DNA of 64,000 nucleotides from Photobacterium pectinilyticum (GCF_024357955.1 NZ_JANEYT010000007.1:1-64000), one strand, 5' to 3'; numbered from the stretch's first letter, positions 54,990 through 64,000 are shown. Notes: generated by a model not told the origin, from the sequence alone. Made by a program: numbers and translations.

Positions 54990-56261
54990 TTAGCTTCTCG
55001 CTTTGTACTCGGCTTTATCCAAATTGTGTTTTTTCATCCGAAGGTACAACTTCTTGCGCGGGATCTGGAGGTAGTTGGAGACATCGTTGATCCGGCCAGC
55101 AAACAGATACAGCGCATCTTCAATCACTTGCTTCTCGTAGCTGTCGACCAGATCATCCAGCGGGCTGCTCATATGCTCCAGCGGTTTGGTGCGGTCCTGT
55201 CCGGCCAGTTTAACGATGCCTATCGCGTACAGCTCGGCTACGTTTTTCAGCTCAAGGACATTCCCACTCCACTCGTGGCGGTTTAGCGTGTTGATATAGG
55301 CTTTGTCGATCCCAGGTACGGCCTTGTGGAGCTTCTGGCAACTTTGCTTTAGGAAGTACTTGAACAGCGGGGCGATATCGCTGACTCGTTGACGAAGAGG
55401 TGGCAGCTGGAAGCGAACTTGGCTCAGGAAATAAAACAGCTCGGGCAGCAAGACTTCCCGCTCAACCAAAGCCTCAGGGTTGGCTCCTGTGATTGCCAAT
55501 ACCCGGACCTCTTTCTTATTTTGGCGTTCTTGTTCGAGCAAGAATCGGCACAGCCATTGGTGGGCTTCTAATGGCATGTTTTGTGGTTCGTTGAGGCTGA
55601 TGCTACCGCTGCGGGCGGAAATCATCGCTCGTTGCAGATCGGCGGTGCAGGTAATGTTACTGCCCAGGGTGGCAACGAACGGCCCTTTGTTCATCTGGCT
55701 GTGTTGGTGCAGCAGTTTGGTCACGGTATGGCGACCGGTACCGTTTTCACCTTCAACCAGGACATCCTTCGACGTCAAGGCTATCTGGGTGACTTTTTCA
55801 CGGATTTTAACTATCAGTGGGCTTTCACCCAGTAACACATCGTGGGTGGACTGACCGATGGCCTCACGCTGTTCAATCACGGCCTTTCTGGTCGGAAGGT
55901 GCTTGCCGAGTAACTCTAATAATTCGGCGGGCTGTAGCGGTTTTTGCAGGAAGTCGAGTGCGCCGCGCTTGACGGCATCGACGGCCATTGGGATGTCACC
56001 GTGTCCCGTGATCATAATGACCGGCAGCTCGGGATCAAGGCCTTTGATATATTCCAGTAAATCCATCCCGCTGAGCCCTGGCATATACATGTCGGTCACT
56101 ACAACACCGGGCCAGTTTTTGTGCAACAAGGTAGTCGCCAGTGTTGGGTCTGTAATGGCTTTGACTTTAAAACCTGACATTTCAAGCAGTTGCTGGTATG
56201 AATCCAACACGTCTTGGTCATCATCAATGATTAGTACTTCGATATCATTATTCATTATCAT
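54990..56261 (-). CDS. pgtA: PgtA-like response regulator with degenerate AAA+ domain
   Basis: A 423-residue DctD/NtrC-layout regulator from the ATG at 56261 (GGAG ten bases upstream). The receiver keeps its acidic pocket (IDDDQD), phospho-Asp (VVTDMYMPG) and Lys (LQKP). The AAA+ domain is degraded: Walker A is GENGTGRH with Arg for Lys, Walker B reads SISLNEP, the GAFTGA loop is absent, and the sensor-II Arg is Leu (GNVLELKN). The Fis-type helix-turn-helix (INDVSNYLQIPRKKLYLRMKK) is intact. It therefore is not expected to activate sigma-54. It overlaps pgtB by 14 bases. Confidence 0.88.
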   Translation of the reverse strand: MIMNNDIEVLIIDDDQDVLDSYQQLLEMSGFKVKAITDPTLATTLLHKNWPGVVVTDMYMPGLSGMDLLEYIKGLDPELPVIMITGHGDIPMAVDAVKRGALDFLQKPLQPAELLELLGKHLPTRKAVIEQREAIGQSTHDVLLGESPLIVKIREKVTQIALTSKDVLVEGENGTGRHTVTKLLHQHSQMNKGPFVATLGSNITCTADLQRAMISARSGSISLNEPQNMPLEAHQWLCRFLLEQERQNKKEVRVLAITGANPEALVEREVLLPELFYFLSQVRFQLPPLRQRVSDIAPLFKYFLKQSCQKLHKAVPGIDKAYINTLNRHEWSGNVLELKNVAELYAIGIVKLAGQDRTKPLEHMSSPLDDLVDSYEKQVIEDALYLFAGRINDVSNYLQIPRKKLYLRMKKHNLDKAEYKARS

Positions 56262-58611
56262 AATTTTTAAGCTCCAACACGACCATGGCACCACCTTGTA
56301 GGTTCGAGGCGAGGAAAATATCACCATCAAGGCGGTTCATGATTGAACGGCAGATACTTAAGCCAAGGCCCAGTCCCACCTCTTTTGTTGTTGTAAATGG
56401 TATAAAGAGTTTTTCGATTATTTCGACGGAAAATCCATTGCCGCTATCGCTGACTGCCAGGCAACATCGACCAGCCTGGCAACCAAGGGATTCGAGGGTA
56501 ATGATGCGCTGTTCGCAACCAGCGACGGCATCACAGCTATTCACCAGTAGGTTGACCAAGACCTGCTCGAGCTGGATCTGATCGGCGTAGCAGTAGCATG
56601 AAGTGGTAAGCTGGTTACGGATTTCCGTTTGTTGTACCTTGGCCCGGCTTTCTACAATCATCATCGCTTGTTTGATCGAAGCGTTGAGCTCTACCGGCTT
56701 CATTGGATTGTCAGATGATTGTTTCTTGGAGAAACTCTTCAGACTCGCGATGATCCGTCCCATCCGGGCGGCAAGGCTTTCCACTTTCTCCAGCGAAGCC
56801 GATAGCTGCTCCAGCCGTTGTTTGTCCAATGCCAGCTTGGCCGTGAATATATGGGTTGAAATAGCCGAGAGTGGTTGGTTCAGCTCATGGGCCAGCGAGG
56901 TCATAGTCTGGCCTACCACTGCCATTTTCGCCGCTTGGATCAATTCGTCCTGGGTTGCGCGCAAGTCATCTTCCACCCGTTTGCGATCTTCGATTTCCAG
57001 CTTCAACTGGCGGTTGCGACTGGTGAGCGAGTGGGTTTTTTCCCTCACCATTTTTTCCAGCCAGCGGGCGGCTTTTTCCTGCTCGGTGATATCAGTCATA
57101 GTGATGATCACCTTTTCATTCTGGCCTTGCTGAAACAGGCGGAAGTCCAAACGCAAATAGAGGTTTTCTTGGTCGAGCTTCTTTTGCTTCAAGGTCAGGT
57201 TGCATCCACCTAAACTAAATAGCGGACTGGTTTCGGTAAATAATGACTGCAACCGGGCATACATGGTCGGACTGAAAAGCTCCCAAATTGACCGGTTCTT
57301 TGGCATTTCAATATTGTCGAAAAGGTTCAGGGCACTGGGGTTGACCGACTCGATAATACCGGCAAGGTTGCAGGTAATGATACTGGCTTGAGTGTTGTTG
57401 ATCAGGTTCAGGGCATTGCTCTGCTGCATTTCCTGCATTTGGCGGCAGAAGTGGCGCAGGTTATCGCCTAATTGGCCGATTTCGTCATTACCGGACACTT
57501 GAATTTGTGCGTCGAGTTGGTTGTTGGCAACCGCCATGAGATCCTGGGATAGGAGGTTCAAACGTTTGACTATGCCCTGACCGACCAAGTAAATCGACAA
57601 CATTACCGATAGGAACAAGGTGACCACCATGGTGCCGAACAAGATCAGACTACTGATGGAAATCGCCTGACGGGTTTTCTCATTCAGTACGTTGAGCGAG
57701 GCATCTTCTTGTTCCACCATCGTCAGGATAAGCGCTTCCTGATAAGCCAGTTGGGCTTGGATCTTGTCTTGGTAGCTGGTGATCTGCTGATAGATTTTGT
57801 AGTCCTGCAGTAGTTGCTTTTCTAGGATCCCGCCGGGTTCGACCAAGGCAATTAGTTCGTTGAGCAGCTGACGGTATGAGACAGTCGAGGTGTAGTGGCT
57901 CAAGCTTTGGCTCATTTGGCTGATTTCTTTGGTTTTGTAACCAATGAAATAGAAGGCGTTGACAATATCCCTTTCCTGCCGCTGCAAAATGATTTCTTGC
58001 ACCAGCTGGTGCAGTTCATTTTCCTTGACGGTGATGGCCTGCAGCAGAGAGAACTCGGTCATGACTTCATTGATGGTGCTCGATACCAAGGCATTGGGCA
58101 GCATCCGTGTCAGCTGCCATTCTACCTCTTGGCGGATGGGGGTAAGCTCGTCAACCATGTCATGGTGAAGCCATTTGATGTTGCTTTCGGTTTGTGCCAG
58201 CACATAAAGATGGGTATTGCGCTGGTACAGCAGATCAGCATAGGCGTTGATGTCATTGAACAGGGTGTCGTGTTCACTCTTGATGGCTGAGTGGTATTTT
58301 AGGCTGGCGGTCTGCACGATTGCCTCGTTGATCTTGGTCAGCTTGTTGTTGATATTTTGCTTCAGATCCGCATGAAGGATTGGATCGGTATTGTTGCTGA
58401 GCAAGTTCAGAGCGGCTTGCAGGCCGGCAGTATTGCGCTCCAGTTGGTAGCTAGCTCGCAGGGTCGGCATATTCTTATCGACCATGGTCTGGATTTGATC
58501 GTCCAGGCTTTCCCAGTTATAGATGGCGATCAGGCTGACACTGATGGTGAGTAAAGCCATTACGGCAATCGACGCAATAAGGCGGTTGCCAATGGTGTTG
58601 CCGAACCTCAT
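56248..58611 (-). CDS. pgtB: PgtB-like sensor histidine kinase
   Basis: A 787-residue membrane kinase. TM1 is near 10-30; a long helical periplasmic domain follows to about 315; TM2 is near 318-345 (ISISSLILFGTMVVTLF), then HAMP, a PAS-like domain (about 400-515), a coiled coil, the H-box SLAHELNQPLSAIS near 580 and the HATPase domain (LEQVLVNLLVNSCDA; GNGFSVEIIEKLFIPFTTTKEVGLGLGL). In Salmonella PgtB with PgtC senses phosphoglycerate. The start overlaps the pgtC stop (ATGA). Confidence 0.9.
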   Translation of the reverse strand: MRFGNTIGNRLIASIAVMALLTISVSLIAIYNWESLDDQIQTMVDKNMPTLRASYQLERNTAGLQAALNLLSNNTDPILHADLKQNINNKLTKINEAIVQTASLKYHSAIKSEHDTLFNDINAYADLLYQRNTHLYVLAQTESNIKWLHHDMVDELTPIRQEVEWQLTRMLPNALVSSTINEVMTEFSLLQAITVKENELHQLVQEIILQRQERDIVNAFYFIGYKTKEISQMSQSLSHYTSTVSYRQLLNELIALVEPGGILEKQLLQDYKIYQQITSYQDKIQAQLAYQEALILTMVEQEDASLNVLNEKTRQAISISSLILFGTMVVTLFLSVMLSIYLVGQGIVKRLNLLSQDLMAVANNQLDAQIQVSGNDEIGQLGDNLRHFCRQMQEMQQSNALNLINNTQASIITCNLAGIIESVNPSALNLFDNIEMPKNRSIWELFSPTMYARLQSLFTETSPLFSLGGCNLTLKQKKLDQENLYLRLDFRLFQQGQNEKVIITMTDITEQEKAARWLEKMVREKTHSLTSRNRQLKLEIEDRKRVEDDLRATQDELIQAAKMAVVGQTMTSLAHELNQPLSAISTHIFTAKLALDKQRLEQLSASLEKVESLAARMGRIIASLKSFSKKQSSDNPMKPVELNASIKQAMMIVESRAKVQQTEIRNQLTTSCYCYADQIQLEQVLVNLLVNSCDAVAGCEQRIITLESLGCQAGRCCLAVSDSGNGFSVEIIEKLFIPFTTTKEVGLGLGLSICRSIMNRLDGDIFLASNLQGGAMVVLELKNYDNE

Positions 58612-59884
58612 TCGCCGGCACCTTTCTGCTTGTGGTTATCGAGCAACTGCTCGCAGATACTAATGGCCTGATTGAGCTGATTGGTCATCAAAGTACGCCA
58701 TTCCTTGATGAGGTGCGTCGTGTGCATGTCGGTTTTCGACATGGTAACCGCTTTTCGTAACTGAGGATTTCGTGACTGGGCTTCGGATATCGGTGGTGTA
58801 GAGGCCAACTTGATCGCCAAGTTGTACTGACGCTGCTCTTCCGCTGTCAGCGGGGTCAGTTGCTTGACCTTGTGGATCAGCTGCCAAGCCTGGTTAAGCC
58901 GAATAAGCTGGTGGTTGATGCTTTGCTCAAACAGCTGCTTGACCAGGAGTGAGCGCTCTTCCATTAGTTGGTGGTCAATCGAGGCGACTTCAAATGGCTG
59001 GGCCATGGTTTGATGTAGGGCATATTTGTTGAGTGAGCTGGTCGACAAGGTTTGCTGGATCTCGTCCGAGAGTAAGAATTCAATAAATTCAATGCTTCGC
59101 TTTGCTTGGTTGATATTTTTCACCGCTGCAACATAGCTGGGTAACAGCGGGCTTTTAGGCTGGTAGGAAAAATTGATAAAGGGGAACAGCTTTTGGCTTT
59201 CATGGGCATAACTGTCAATGATCGGCCCTATACCGGCCAATCCGCGGGCAATACTGTTCTTGGTGCCATAGCTACGGGCCGAAATCGATGATAGGTTGCC
59301 ACCGATTTGCAACAACAACTGCCACCCGTTCTTCCAACCATACTGCTGGAGGATGTTTTCGACCATGATATGCGTTGTACCGGAACGAGCCGGACTGCTC
59401 ATAACCAGATGACGGGAGTAGCGCGGGTCGGCAAGGCTTTCCCACTTGTTAGGTACAGGGAGTTGATGTTTTTTGATGTAGTCCTTGTTCCACATTAGCC
59501 CGTAACCGGAATAGCCGAAGATAGCGACATTGGCGATGGAGTCTTGCATAAAACGTTGTTGCTGAAACGTCGAATCGAAATTCAAAGCGTTGAGCGGCAA
59601 TAAGCGATCCTCGTCGACCAACGGTGTAAACAGTGACCGCGAAGAGGAAATTACGATGTCGATGTCATGGTCTTCGTGGCTGAGCAGGCGTAGGCCAGAA
59701 GTTTCCCGTCGGTGGAGTATAGTGAAGTGGACTTCGGGGTATTGTTGTTGAAACTGCTTCAATATGGGGTGTAGCGACTCAACAGTAAACGTGGTTAGGA
59801 TGATCAGTTGATCAGTTGATCAGTTGGCTTGGCCCAACTTGAGAACGAAAAAAGGAGTATGACGGCATAGATAAGTTTCATCAT
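58608..59884 (-). pseudogene. pgtC: PgtC-like periplasmic sensor component, frameshifted by an octamer repeat
   Basis: A type-2 periplasmic-binding-like protein. The main frame (from about 59801 to 58608) contains FTVESLHPILKQFQQQYPEV, SSSRSLFTPL, GYSGYGLMWNKDY and SPARSGTTHIM, matching PgtC. The signal peptide (MMKLIYAVILLFSFSSWA, ATG at 59884) is in another frame. Three copies of an 8-bp unit lie at the junction; with two copies the reading is KPTDQLIILTTFTVES, a smooth fusion of 422 residues. As sequenced the peptide stops 27 codons after the ATG. Only a weak internal TTG at 59762 could give an unexported fragment. Confidence 0.88.
59801..59826. repeat. octamer tandem TGATCAGT x3 at the pgtC signal peptide
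   Basis: Three perfect copies of TGATCAGT plus TG. Three copies put pgtC out of frame; two copies put it in frame. The unit contains GATC. Confidence 0.92.
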
Positions 59885-60098
59885 CGGAGATCAACCAACC
59901 AGAATGTTTCTTTGTATACAGGGAAAACGGCACCAAGAGTAGTGCAATCACGGGCTAATAATTTGAATTATTTGTGGTTTATCGCTTTTACCACGTTTAA
60001 TACTGGCTAAGGGTCAAAGTTGACACAAGTTGCGAGTATTTAATGGCTGGGCTCACATTTTTACTAAGGGGGAGAGGATGTCAAGTGGCAGAAGTAAC

Positions 60099-60122
60099 AA
60101 GCCGGAGCAAAGGCTCCGGCTT
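60099..60122 (-). terminator. terminator after yfbU
   Basis: AAGCCGGAGC and GCTCCGGCTT form a 10-bp perfect stem around a four-base loop on the minus strand; the following GTTACTTC is a weak U-tract. Confidence 0.75.
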
Positions 60123-60141
60123 GGGGGATAGCGTCGTCAGG

Positions 60142-60642
60142 TTAGGCGTTTAGAATCTGCTGGATTTCAGCGGTAGACAAGTGGTACTGACGCGGGCAGT
60201 TGCGCCAGGTGCGAAGCATACGTTGGTATTTTTCCAACATCGGCACCTGACTGTTGAACATGTGCTCTGCCTTGTCGAATTGTGGGTACAGACCCTCTTC
60301 CTCTGTTAGGAAGCGCACATAGTGGACATGCTGTGCTTCTGAGGCGGCATCAAAGCCTAGGAATTGAAGGCGGCGCTGATCAACCTGGCTCTGGTTGTCG
60401 TCAGACAGCATTTTGTAAGATTCCTGCATTGCGTGGTGCATTTCCATAAAATCGATGATTTCACGGCAGTTATCTTCAGGCAGGTCACCGAACTCTTTAT
60501 CCAGCTCACGCATTTGTAGGCCGTAACCGCGTTCTACGATAGTCTGCAGACGGCGGTACTTAGTTTCGTTCTCAGGCGTGAGTTTAGACATCAAGTAATA
60601 CTGGTTAGATAGGATCAGGCGTTGCGCGTTGGTCATTTCCAT
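60142..60642 (-). CDS. yfbU: UPF0304 protein YfbU
   Basis: A 166-residue soluble helical protein nearly collinear with E. coli Yfb[21 protein letters not shown] opens it, then [37 protein letters not shown] and the C-terminal [18 protein letters not shown]. Function is unknown; the E. coli protein has been linked to cell death control. It is monocistronic. Confidence 0.95.
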   Translation of the reverse strand: MEMTNAQRLILSNQYYLMSKLTPENETKYRRLQTIVERGYGLQMRELDKEFGDLPEDNCREIIDFMEMHHAMQESYKMLSDDNQSQVDQRRLQFLGFDAASEAQHVHYVRFLTEEEGLYPQFDKAEHMFNSQVPMLEKYQRMLRTWRNCPRQYHLSTAEIQQILNA

Positions 60643-60950
60643 AATGATAGGCCTTAATTTTTTTATTGAGCTGGCATTGAGGTTAACAGGATAAAACGAA
60701 AATAAATTGATCTAGTTACGTCTTGCTAACTTTTTTTTGTTAAAAATTACTAATCGCATAAAGTCTATCCAAAGCCACTATGATTAGGCGATAAAATTAA
60801 ACTATGTCCTTAATTATTACATGGATTTTAGGGTTTGTTGGATTGAGATGATTGTTCTGAAGCACGTTGTTTGTGTTTTATTCTGGTGGTGGAGTGGGTC
60901 AGTCTACTTAAAGGTCAGATGTAAAGGATAGGCAAAGAGTGGGGGAAAGG
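60643..60950. other. divergent region yfbU / COG3235 gene
   Basis: AT-rich, about 308 bases. A 27-codon ORF (60848-60931) is present but has no convincing ribosome site. No clear operator was found. Confidence 0.45.
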
Positions 60951-61604
60951 ATGTCAGGTGCGTTGAGTGGGTTCCAATTAGCGGGTTTTGTAGCGACGGC
61001 CGTAATACTCGTGCTGGGCTTTCCAAGGGATTTCTGGCCTAAGTTTCGTGCAGAGAAAGACTACCAGCACTGGGTCTTGGCCAGTATGGTGGTGCTTTTT
61101 TTACTTTGGAGCCTCAAGGCCGGGCTGTCCGATGGGCTACAAGTACATTTTTTGGCGATGACCACAGTGGCATTGTGCCATGGCTGGAGGATCGCTGTGC
61201 TGATAGGGGTTATTCCGACTCTGTTGTTGGCGCTATTTGGCTTGTTGCCGATAGTCGAAATAGGGAATTACTTGCTGGTTTCAGTCATTTTCCCTGCTTG
61301 GCTGAGTTTTTACCTGTTTCGTTTGGCGTATTGTTATCTGGCACGGCACTTATTTGTTTATATTTTTGTTGCTGCTTTTCTTAACGGTGCGTTAACCATT
61401 GCGGCCCATCAATTGCTTAATGGTACGGTGATGTGGCTCAGTGGTCTCTATAGTTGGTACTACATTGTCGATAATTATCTGGTGCTGACGCCACTGTTAT
61501 TGTTTCCCGAGGCATTGCTTAACGGAATGGCGATCACTTTGCTGGTGGTTTACCAACCGCAATGGGTCAGAACGTTCCACGACAATGATTACCTAGGCAG
61601 GTAA
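60951..61604 (+). CDS. COG3235-type ECF-like permease
   Basis: A 217-residue integral membrane protein with about six helices, resembling predicted energy-coupling-factor permeases of the COG3235 group. Hydrophobic segments are near 8-25, 42-60, 70-108 (two), 120-150 and 175-205. The ATG at 60951 follows GGGGGAAAGG; the GTG at 60939 is an alternative. No ATPase or biotin/cobalt gene is adjacent, so the substrate is unknown. Confidence 0.8.
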   Translation: MSGALSGFQLAGFVATAVILVLGFPRDFWPKFRAEKDYQHWVLASMVVLFLLWSLKAGLSDGLQVHFLAMTTVALCHGWRIAVLIGVIPTLLLALFGLLPIVEIGNYLLVSVIFPAWLSFYLFRLAYCYLARHLFVYIFVAAFLNGALTIAAHQLLNGTVMWLSGLYSWYYIVDNYLVLTPLLLFPEALLNGMAITLLVVYQPQWVRTFHDNDYLGR

Positions 61605-61608
61605 AAAC

Positions 61609-61636
61609 AAGAACGCCAGCGAAAGCTGGCGTTCTT
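61609..61636. terminator. bidirectional terminator between COG3235 gene and fhs
   Basis: AAGAACGCCAGC and GCTGGCGTTCTT pair perfectly around GAAA between two convergent genes. Confidence 0.85.
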
Positions 61637-61651
61637 AGTAGGTAACGAGCG

Positions 61652-63406
61652 TTAGCTCAAGCCGACGATATTGCCGTCATTATCAATATCCAGTCCCAGG
61701 TAGGCTGGCTTCTCTGATAGGCCTGGCATGGTCATTACGTTACCACACAGGGCATAAACGAAACCGGCACCAGCGCATAATTTTAGCTCACGGATCGGTA
61801 CCAAAAAGTCGCTTGGTGCGCCTTTCAGGCTTGGGTCATGGCTGATAGACAGTGGTGTTTTCGCCATGCATAGTGCAAGGTTGTCGTAACCCTGGGCTTT
61901 GAACTGGGCAAGTTGCTCTTTGGCCAAATCAGACAGTTCGACACCGCGGCAGCCGTAGCCGACTTCAGCAACCGTCATTAGCTTCTCTTCCAAAGACTGT
62001 GATAAGTCGTAGAGCGGCTTGAAGTTAGCGGGTGTTTCACAGGCACGGGTCACGGCGTTAGCCAGTTCAACCGCACCTTCACCCCCTTTGCCAAAGGCTT
62101 CGCTGATCGCGACATCAACGTGGGTTGTAAATTGCTCGGCTTCAACCATTTCTTTTAGTTGTGCCAATTCAGCATCCGTGTCTTGCGGGAAGCGGTTGAT
62201 GGCTACCACGACAGGTACACCGTACTTGGCTGCATTGTTGATGTGCCATTTCAGGTTGTCGAACCCGGCAATCAGTGCTTTTTCGTCTTGTTCGAAGATG
62301 GCTTGCGGCAGGGCTTGGCCCGGACGTAGGTCATATAGGCCTGAGTTAGCTTTAAGACCGCGCAGGGTCGCCACTACCACAGCACAGTCTGGCCCACGGC
62401 CTGCTTGTTGTGCCTTGATGTTACAGGCTTTCTCAAAGCCCATGTCCGAGCCGAAACCGCCTTCGGTAATGGTGTAATCAGCAAGTTTAAGCGCGATACG
62501 GTCAGCAATGATAGACGAGTTGCCGTGAGCGATGTTGGCAAAAGGACCGGCGTGGATCAGTGTCGGTACCCCTTCTAGGGTTTGCATCATGGTTGGCTCA
62601 ATAGCTTCAATCATGGTCACTGCCATGGCCCCGGCAACCTGAAGATCTTCTGCCGTTACAGGCTTGCCATCAAGATCATAAGCCAATACGACACGGCCGA
62701 TACGCTGACGCATGTCAGCCAAATCTTTTGACAGGGCAAGGATAGCCATAAGTTCAGAAGCCGCCGAGATATCAAAGCCATCTTCACGTTCAATACCGTT
62801 GATGGTTTTACCCGGTTGGTTCTTACCCACAGTGATCATGCGAAGAGCACGGTCATTGTGATCCATCACCCGCCTCCAGACGATGCGCTCCCTATCAATG
62901 CGAAGGGCTTGCATTCCGGTTTTTTCGCTAAAGCCTTCGTAACCGTGGCGCTCTTCGTGATAGACGCGGGCATCAATAGCAGCGGCAGCAAGGTTATGGG
63001 CTGCTGTTACGGCGTGGATATCACCGGTCAGGTGAAGGTTCAGTTTTTCCATCGGGGCGACTTGGCTGAAACCACCGCCGGCAGCGCCACCTTTAACACC
63101 AAACACTGGGCCCATGGAAGGCTGGCGGATACATGCCATTACCGACTGGTTGATTTTAGCCAGACCTTGGGCTAGACCGATTGTGGTAACGGTCTTACCT
63201 TCACCCAATGGGGTTGGCGTGATAGCGGTGACCACAACCAGTTTACCTTCTTCGTGATCGGCCAGACGTTTTAGGATTGAAGGCTTTACTTTGGCTTTCA
63301 ATGAGCCCTGCGGAGTCAGGTCTTCAGGTAGCAGGCCAGCCCGCTGAGCGATGTGATCAATCGGCGTAAGCGTTGTATCACGGCAAATTTCAATATCACT
63401 TTTCAT
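61652..63406 (-). CDS. fhs: formate--tetrahydrofolate ligase
   Basis: A 584-residue enzyme that makes 10-formyl-THF from formate, ATP and THF for purine and one-carbon metabolism. The N-terminal P-loop-like [17 protein letters not shown] is near 65-81 with [19 protein letters not shown] following at 93; the C-terminal end is [17 protein letters not shown]. It is a little longer than most (about 555-560). A PurR-like box upstream agrees with this role. Formate made through focA-linked fermentation could feed it. Confidence 0.96.
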   Translation of the reverse strand: MKSDIEICRDTTLTPIDHIAQRAGLLPEDLTPQGSLKAKVKPSILKRLADHEEGKLVVVTAITPTPLGEGKTVTTIGLAQGLAKINQSVMACIRQPSMGPVFGVKGGAAGGGFSQVAPMEKLNLHLTGDIHAVTAAHNLAAAAIDARVYHEERHGYEGFSEKTGMQALRIDRERIVWRRVMDHNDRALRMITVGKNQPGKTINGIEREDGFDISAASELMAILALSKDLADMRQRIGRVVLAYDLDGKPVTAEDLQVAGAMAVTMIEAIEPTMMQTLEGVPTLIHAGPFANIAHGNSSIIADRIALKLADYTITEGGFGSDMGFEKACNIKAQQAGRGPDCAVVVATLRGLKANSGLYDLRPGQALPQAIFEQDEKALIAGFDNLKWHINNAAKYGVPVVVAINRFPQDTDAELAQLKEMVEAEQFTTHVDVAISEAFGKGGEGAVELANAVTRACETPANFKPLYDLSQSLEEKLMTVAEVGYGCRGVELSDLAKEQLAQFKAQGYDNLALCMAKTPLSISHDPSLKGAPSDFLVPIRELKLCAGAGFVYALCGNVMTMPGLSEKPAYLGLDIDNDGNIVGLS

Positions 63407-63468
63407 GGGCGACCATAACCTCGCATTCGGTAACTTTATATATATCGCACAATCAGTTTATATGAGTT

Positions 63469-63484
63469 GCGCAATCGTTTGCGT
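63469..63484. promoter_or_regulatory. PurR-type operator upstream of fhs
   Basis: GCGCAATCGTTTGCGT matches the E. coli PurR consensus ACGCAAACGTTTGCGT at 14 of 16 positions and is nearly palindromic. It lies about 63 bases before the fhs start. PurR with hypoxanthine or guanine would repress the gene. Confidence 0.75.
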
Positions 63485-63715
63485 TGGATTTATACCATAA
63501 TTTTATCATGGGTAAAGTGATAAATGCGGATAGTTATGTCATGAGAATGGTTGTTCTTTATAGGGATGTTGCACACAGAATGTGTTGTTATGTTGAAGTG
63601 TTTGATGGATAAGAAAAAAACCGGTGTTATCTTTTTGTGTCAAGATCGTGGTTTCGTCGGATTTTTATTGACTTAATTTAGTGTCAGTTTGCGTAATTAC
63701 GCTTTTTGGGGAGCG

Positions 63716-63747
63716 AATGAAAGACCGGATACACAATGTATCCGGTC
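63716..63747 (-). terminator. terminator after flhA
   Basis: GACCGGATAC and GTATCCGGTC form a 10-bp perfect stem around five bases, and TTTCATTCG follows on the minus strand, 19 bases past the stop. Confidence 0.8.
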
Positions 63748-63765
63748 CAGAGAGCATGGCGGTTT

Positions 63766-64000
63766 TTAGCCCAAGTGACCAAGCACATTGATATTTTTAT
63801 CTTCAGGGATCTCGTTGTACGAAAGCACGAACAGTCCTTTGGCGAAGGTGCGGGCGTAACGGGCCAGAAGTGGTCTTAGCTGCGGCGTGACCAGCAAGAT
63901 GGGTTTGAAGCCATTTTGCTTCAATTGCTCTTTGACTGCGGGCATATTCTGCTGCAGCTGGGCTAGCAGAGTTGGCTCGACAGGGAAGCTATCAAGTGCT
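63766..64000 (-). CDS. flhA: FlhA-family export apparatus protein, C-terminal fragment
   Basis: The last 77 residues of a gene that continues past the right edge. The visible end has FKPILLVTPQLRPLLARYAR and GLFVLSYNEIPEDKNI, the conserved C-terminal pattern of the flagellar/type III export gate FlhA. It may be polar FlhA or a lateral-flagellum LfhA; the fragment does not decide. The start lies outside the window. Confidence 0.85.
   Translation of the reverse strand, partial: ALDSFPVEPTLLAQLQQNMPAVKEQLKQNGFKPILLVTPQLRPLLARYARTFAKGLFVLSYNEIPEDKNINVLGHLG

Larger units (their letters stand above)
63407..63765. other. intergenic region fhs / flhA
   Basis: About 360 AT-rich bases holding the PurR-like box (63469-63484) and the flhA terminator (63716-63747). 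No ORF was seen. Confidence 0.55.

Noticed and set aside
60848-60931. 27-codon ORF upstream of the COG3235 gene
   Set aside because: No good ribosome site at proper spacing, and no family or context support.

Overview
The window is ordinary chromosomal DNA of a gammaproteobacterium of the family Vibrionaceae, most likely Photobacterium or a close relative. This rests on protein similarity recalled from memory (NutA, MetT, FocA, YfbU, RlmA, the lolB-ispE-prs and hemA-prfA-prmC-sirB-kdsA blocks) and on gene order; no search was run. No insertion sequence, prophage, integron or CRISPR array was seen.

Layout. 1-640: a tRNA operon (Met-Leu-Gln-Met-Leu, minus strand) that runs off the left edge, with a good promoter at 615-643. 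0.9-5.3 kb: ychF, pth, prs, ispE and lolB (minus), divergent from 5.5-10.9 kb hemA-prfA-prmC-sirB2-sirB1-kdsA. 10.9-19.7 kb: a chemoreceptor, a NhaC-family carrier under MetJ boxes (metT), the lipoprotein nucleotidase nutA, ybaK, a LysR regulator, a LysE exporter, smrA and a 46-residue DUF3149 protein. 19.9-20.4 kb: three identical tRNA-Pro genes in a 138-bp tandem array plus a decayed fourth. 20.4-31.1 kb: a TraB/GumN protein, copA/cueR with a textbook 19-bp-spacer promoter, cnoX, ybbO, tesA, ybbA and ybbP. 31.2-35.2 kb: yfcH, a four-gene DUF1538-DUF1538-PII-like-CBS operon, and yfcE. 35.6-42.6 kb: mixed-acid and C4-dicarboxylate metabolism (focA, dcuB-like, pta, ackA, yfbV). 42.6-47.8 kb: an RND efflux operon with its own AcrR-type repressor and a matching palindromic operator. 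47.9-51.1 kb: a DUF6172 protein and a TrpXYZ-like ABC importer. 51.4-54.9 kb: chaN, rlmA and a frameshifted porin. 55.0-59.9 kb: a PgtABC-like phosphoglycerate-sensing operon whose pgtC is frameshifted. 60.1-64.0 kb: yfbU, a COG3235 membrane protein, fhs under a PurR-like box, and the 3' end of flhA.

Most interesting points. (1) The porin and pgtC are each broken by one extra copy of an 8-bp tandem unit (GAAAGTGC and TGATCAGT). Removing one unit restores a full, family-like reading frame in both, which suggests octamer slippage, possibly phase variation, or recent inactivation. (2) The DUF1538 pair with PII-like and CBS proteins looks like an undescribed, nucleotide-regulated two-subunit membrane transport system. 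(3) Several operators match the gene beside them: MetJ boxes at metT, an AcrR palindrome at the RND operon, a CueR promoter at copA and a PurR box at fhs. (4) Three very small ORFs (22, 22 and 39 residues) have ribosome-binding sites; two end at terminator-like hairpins. Starts were chosen by ribosome-binding site, signal peptide and family N-terminus, and are noted where ambiguous.
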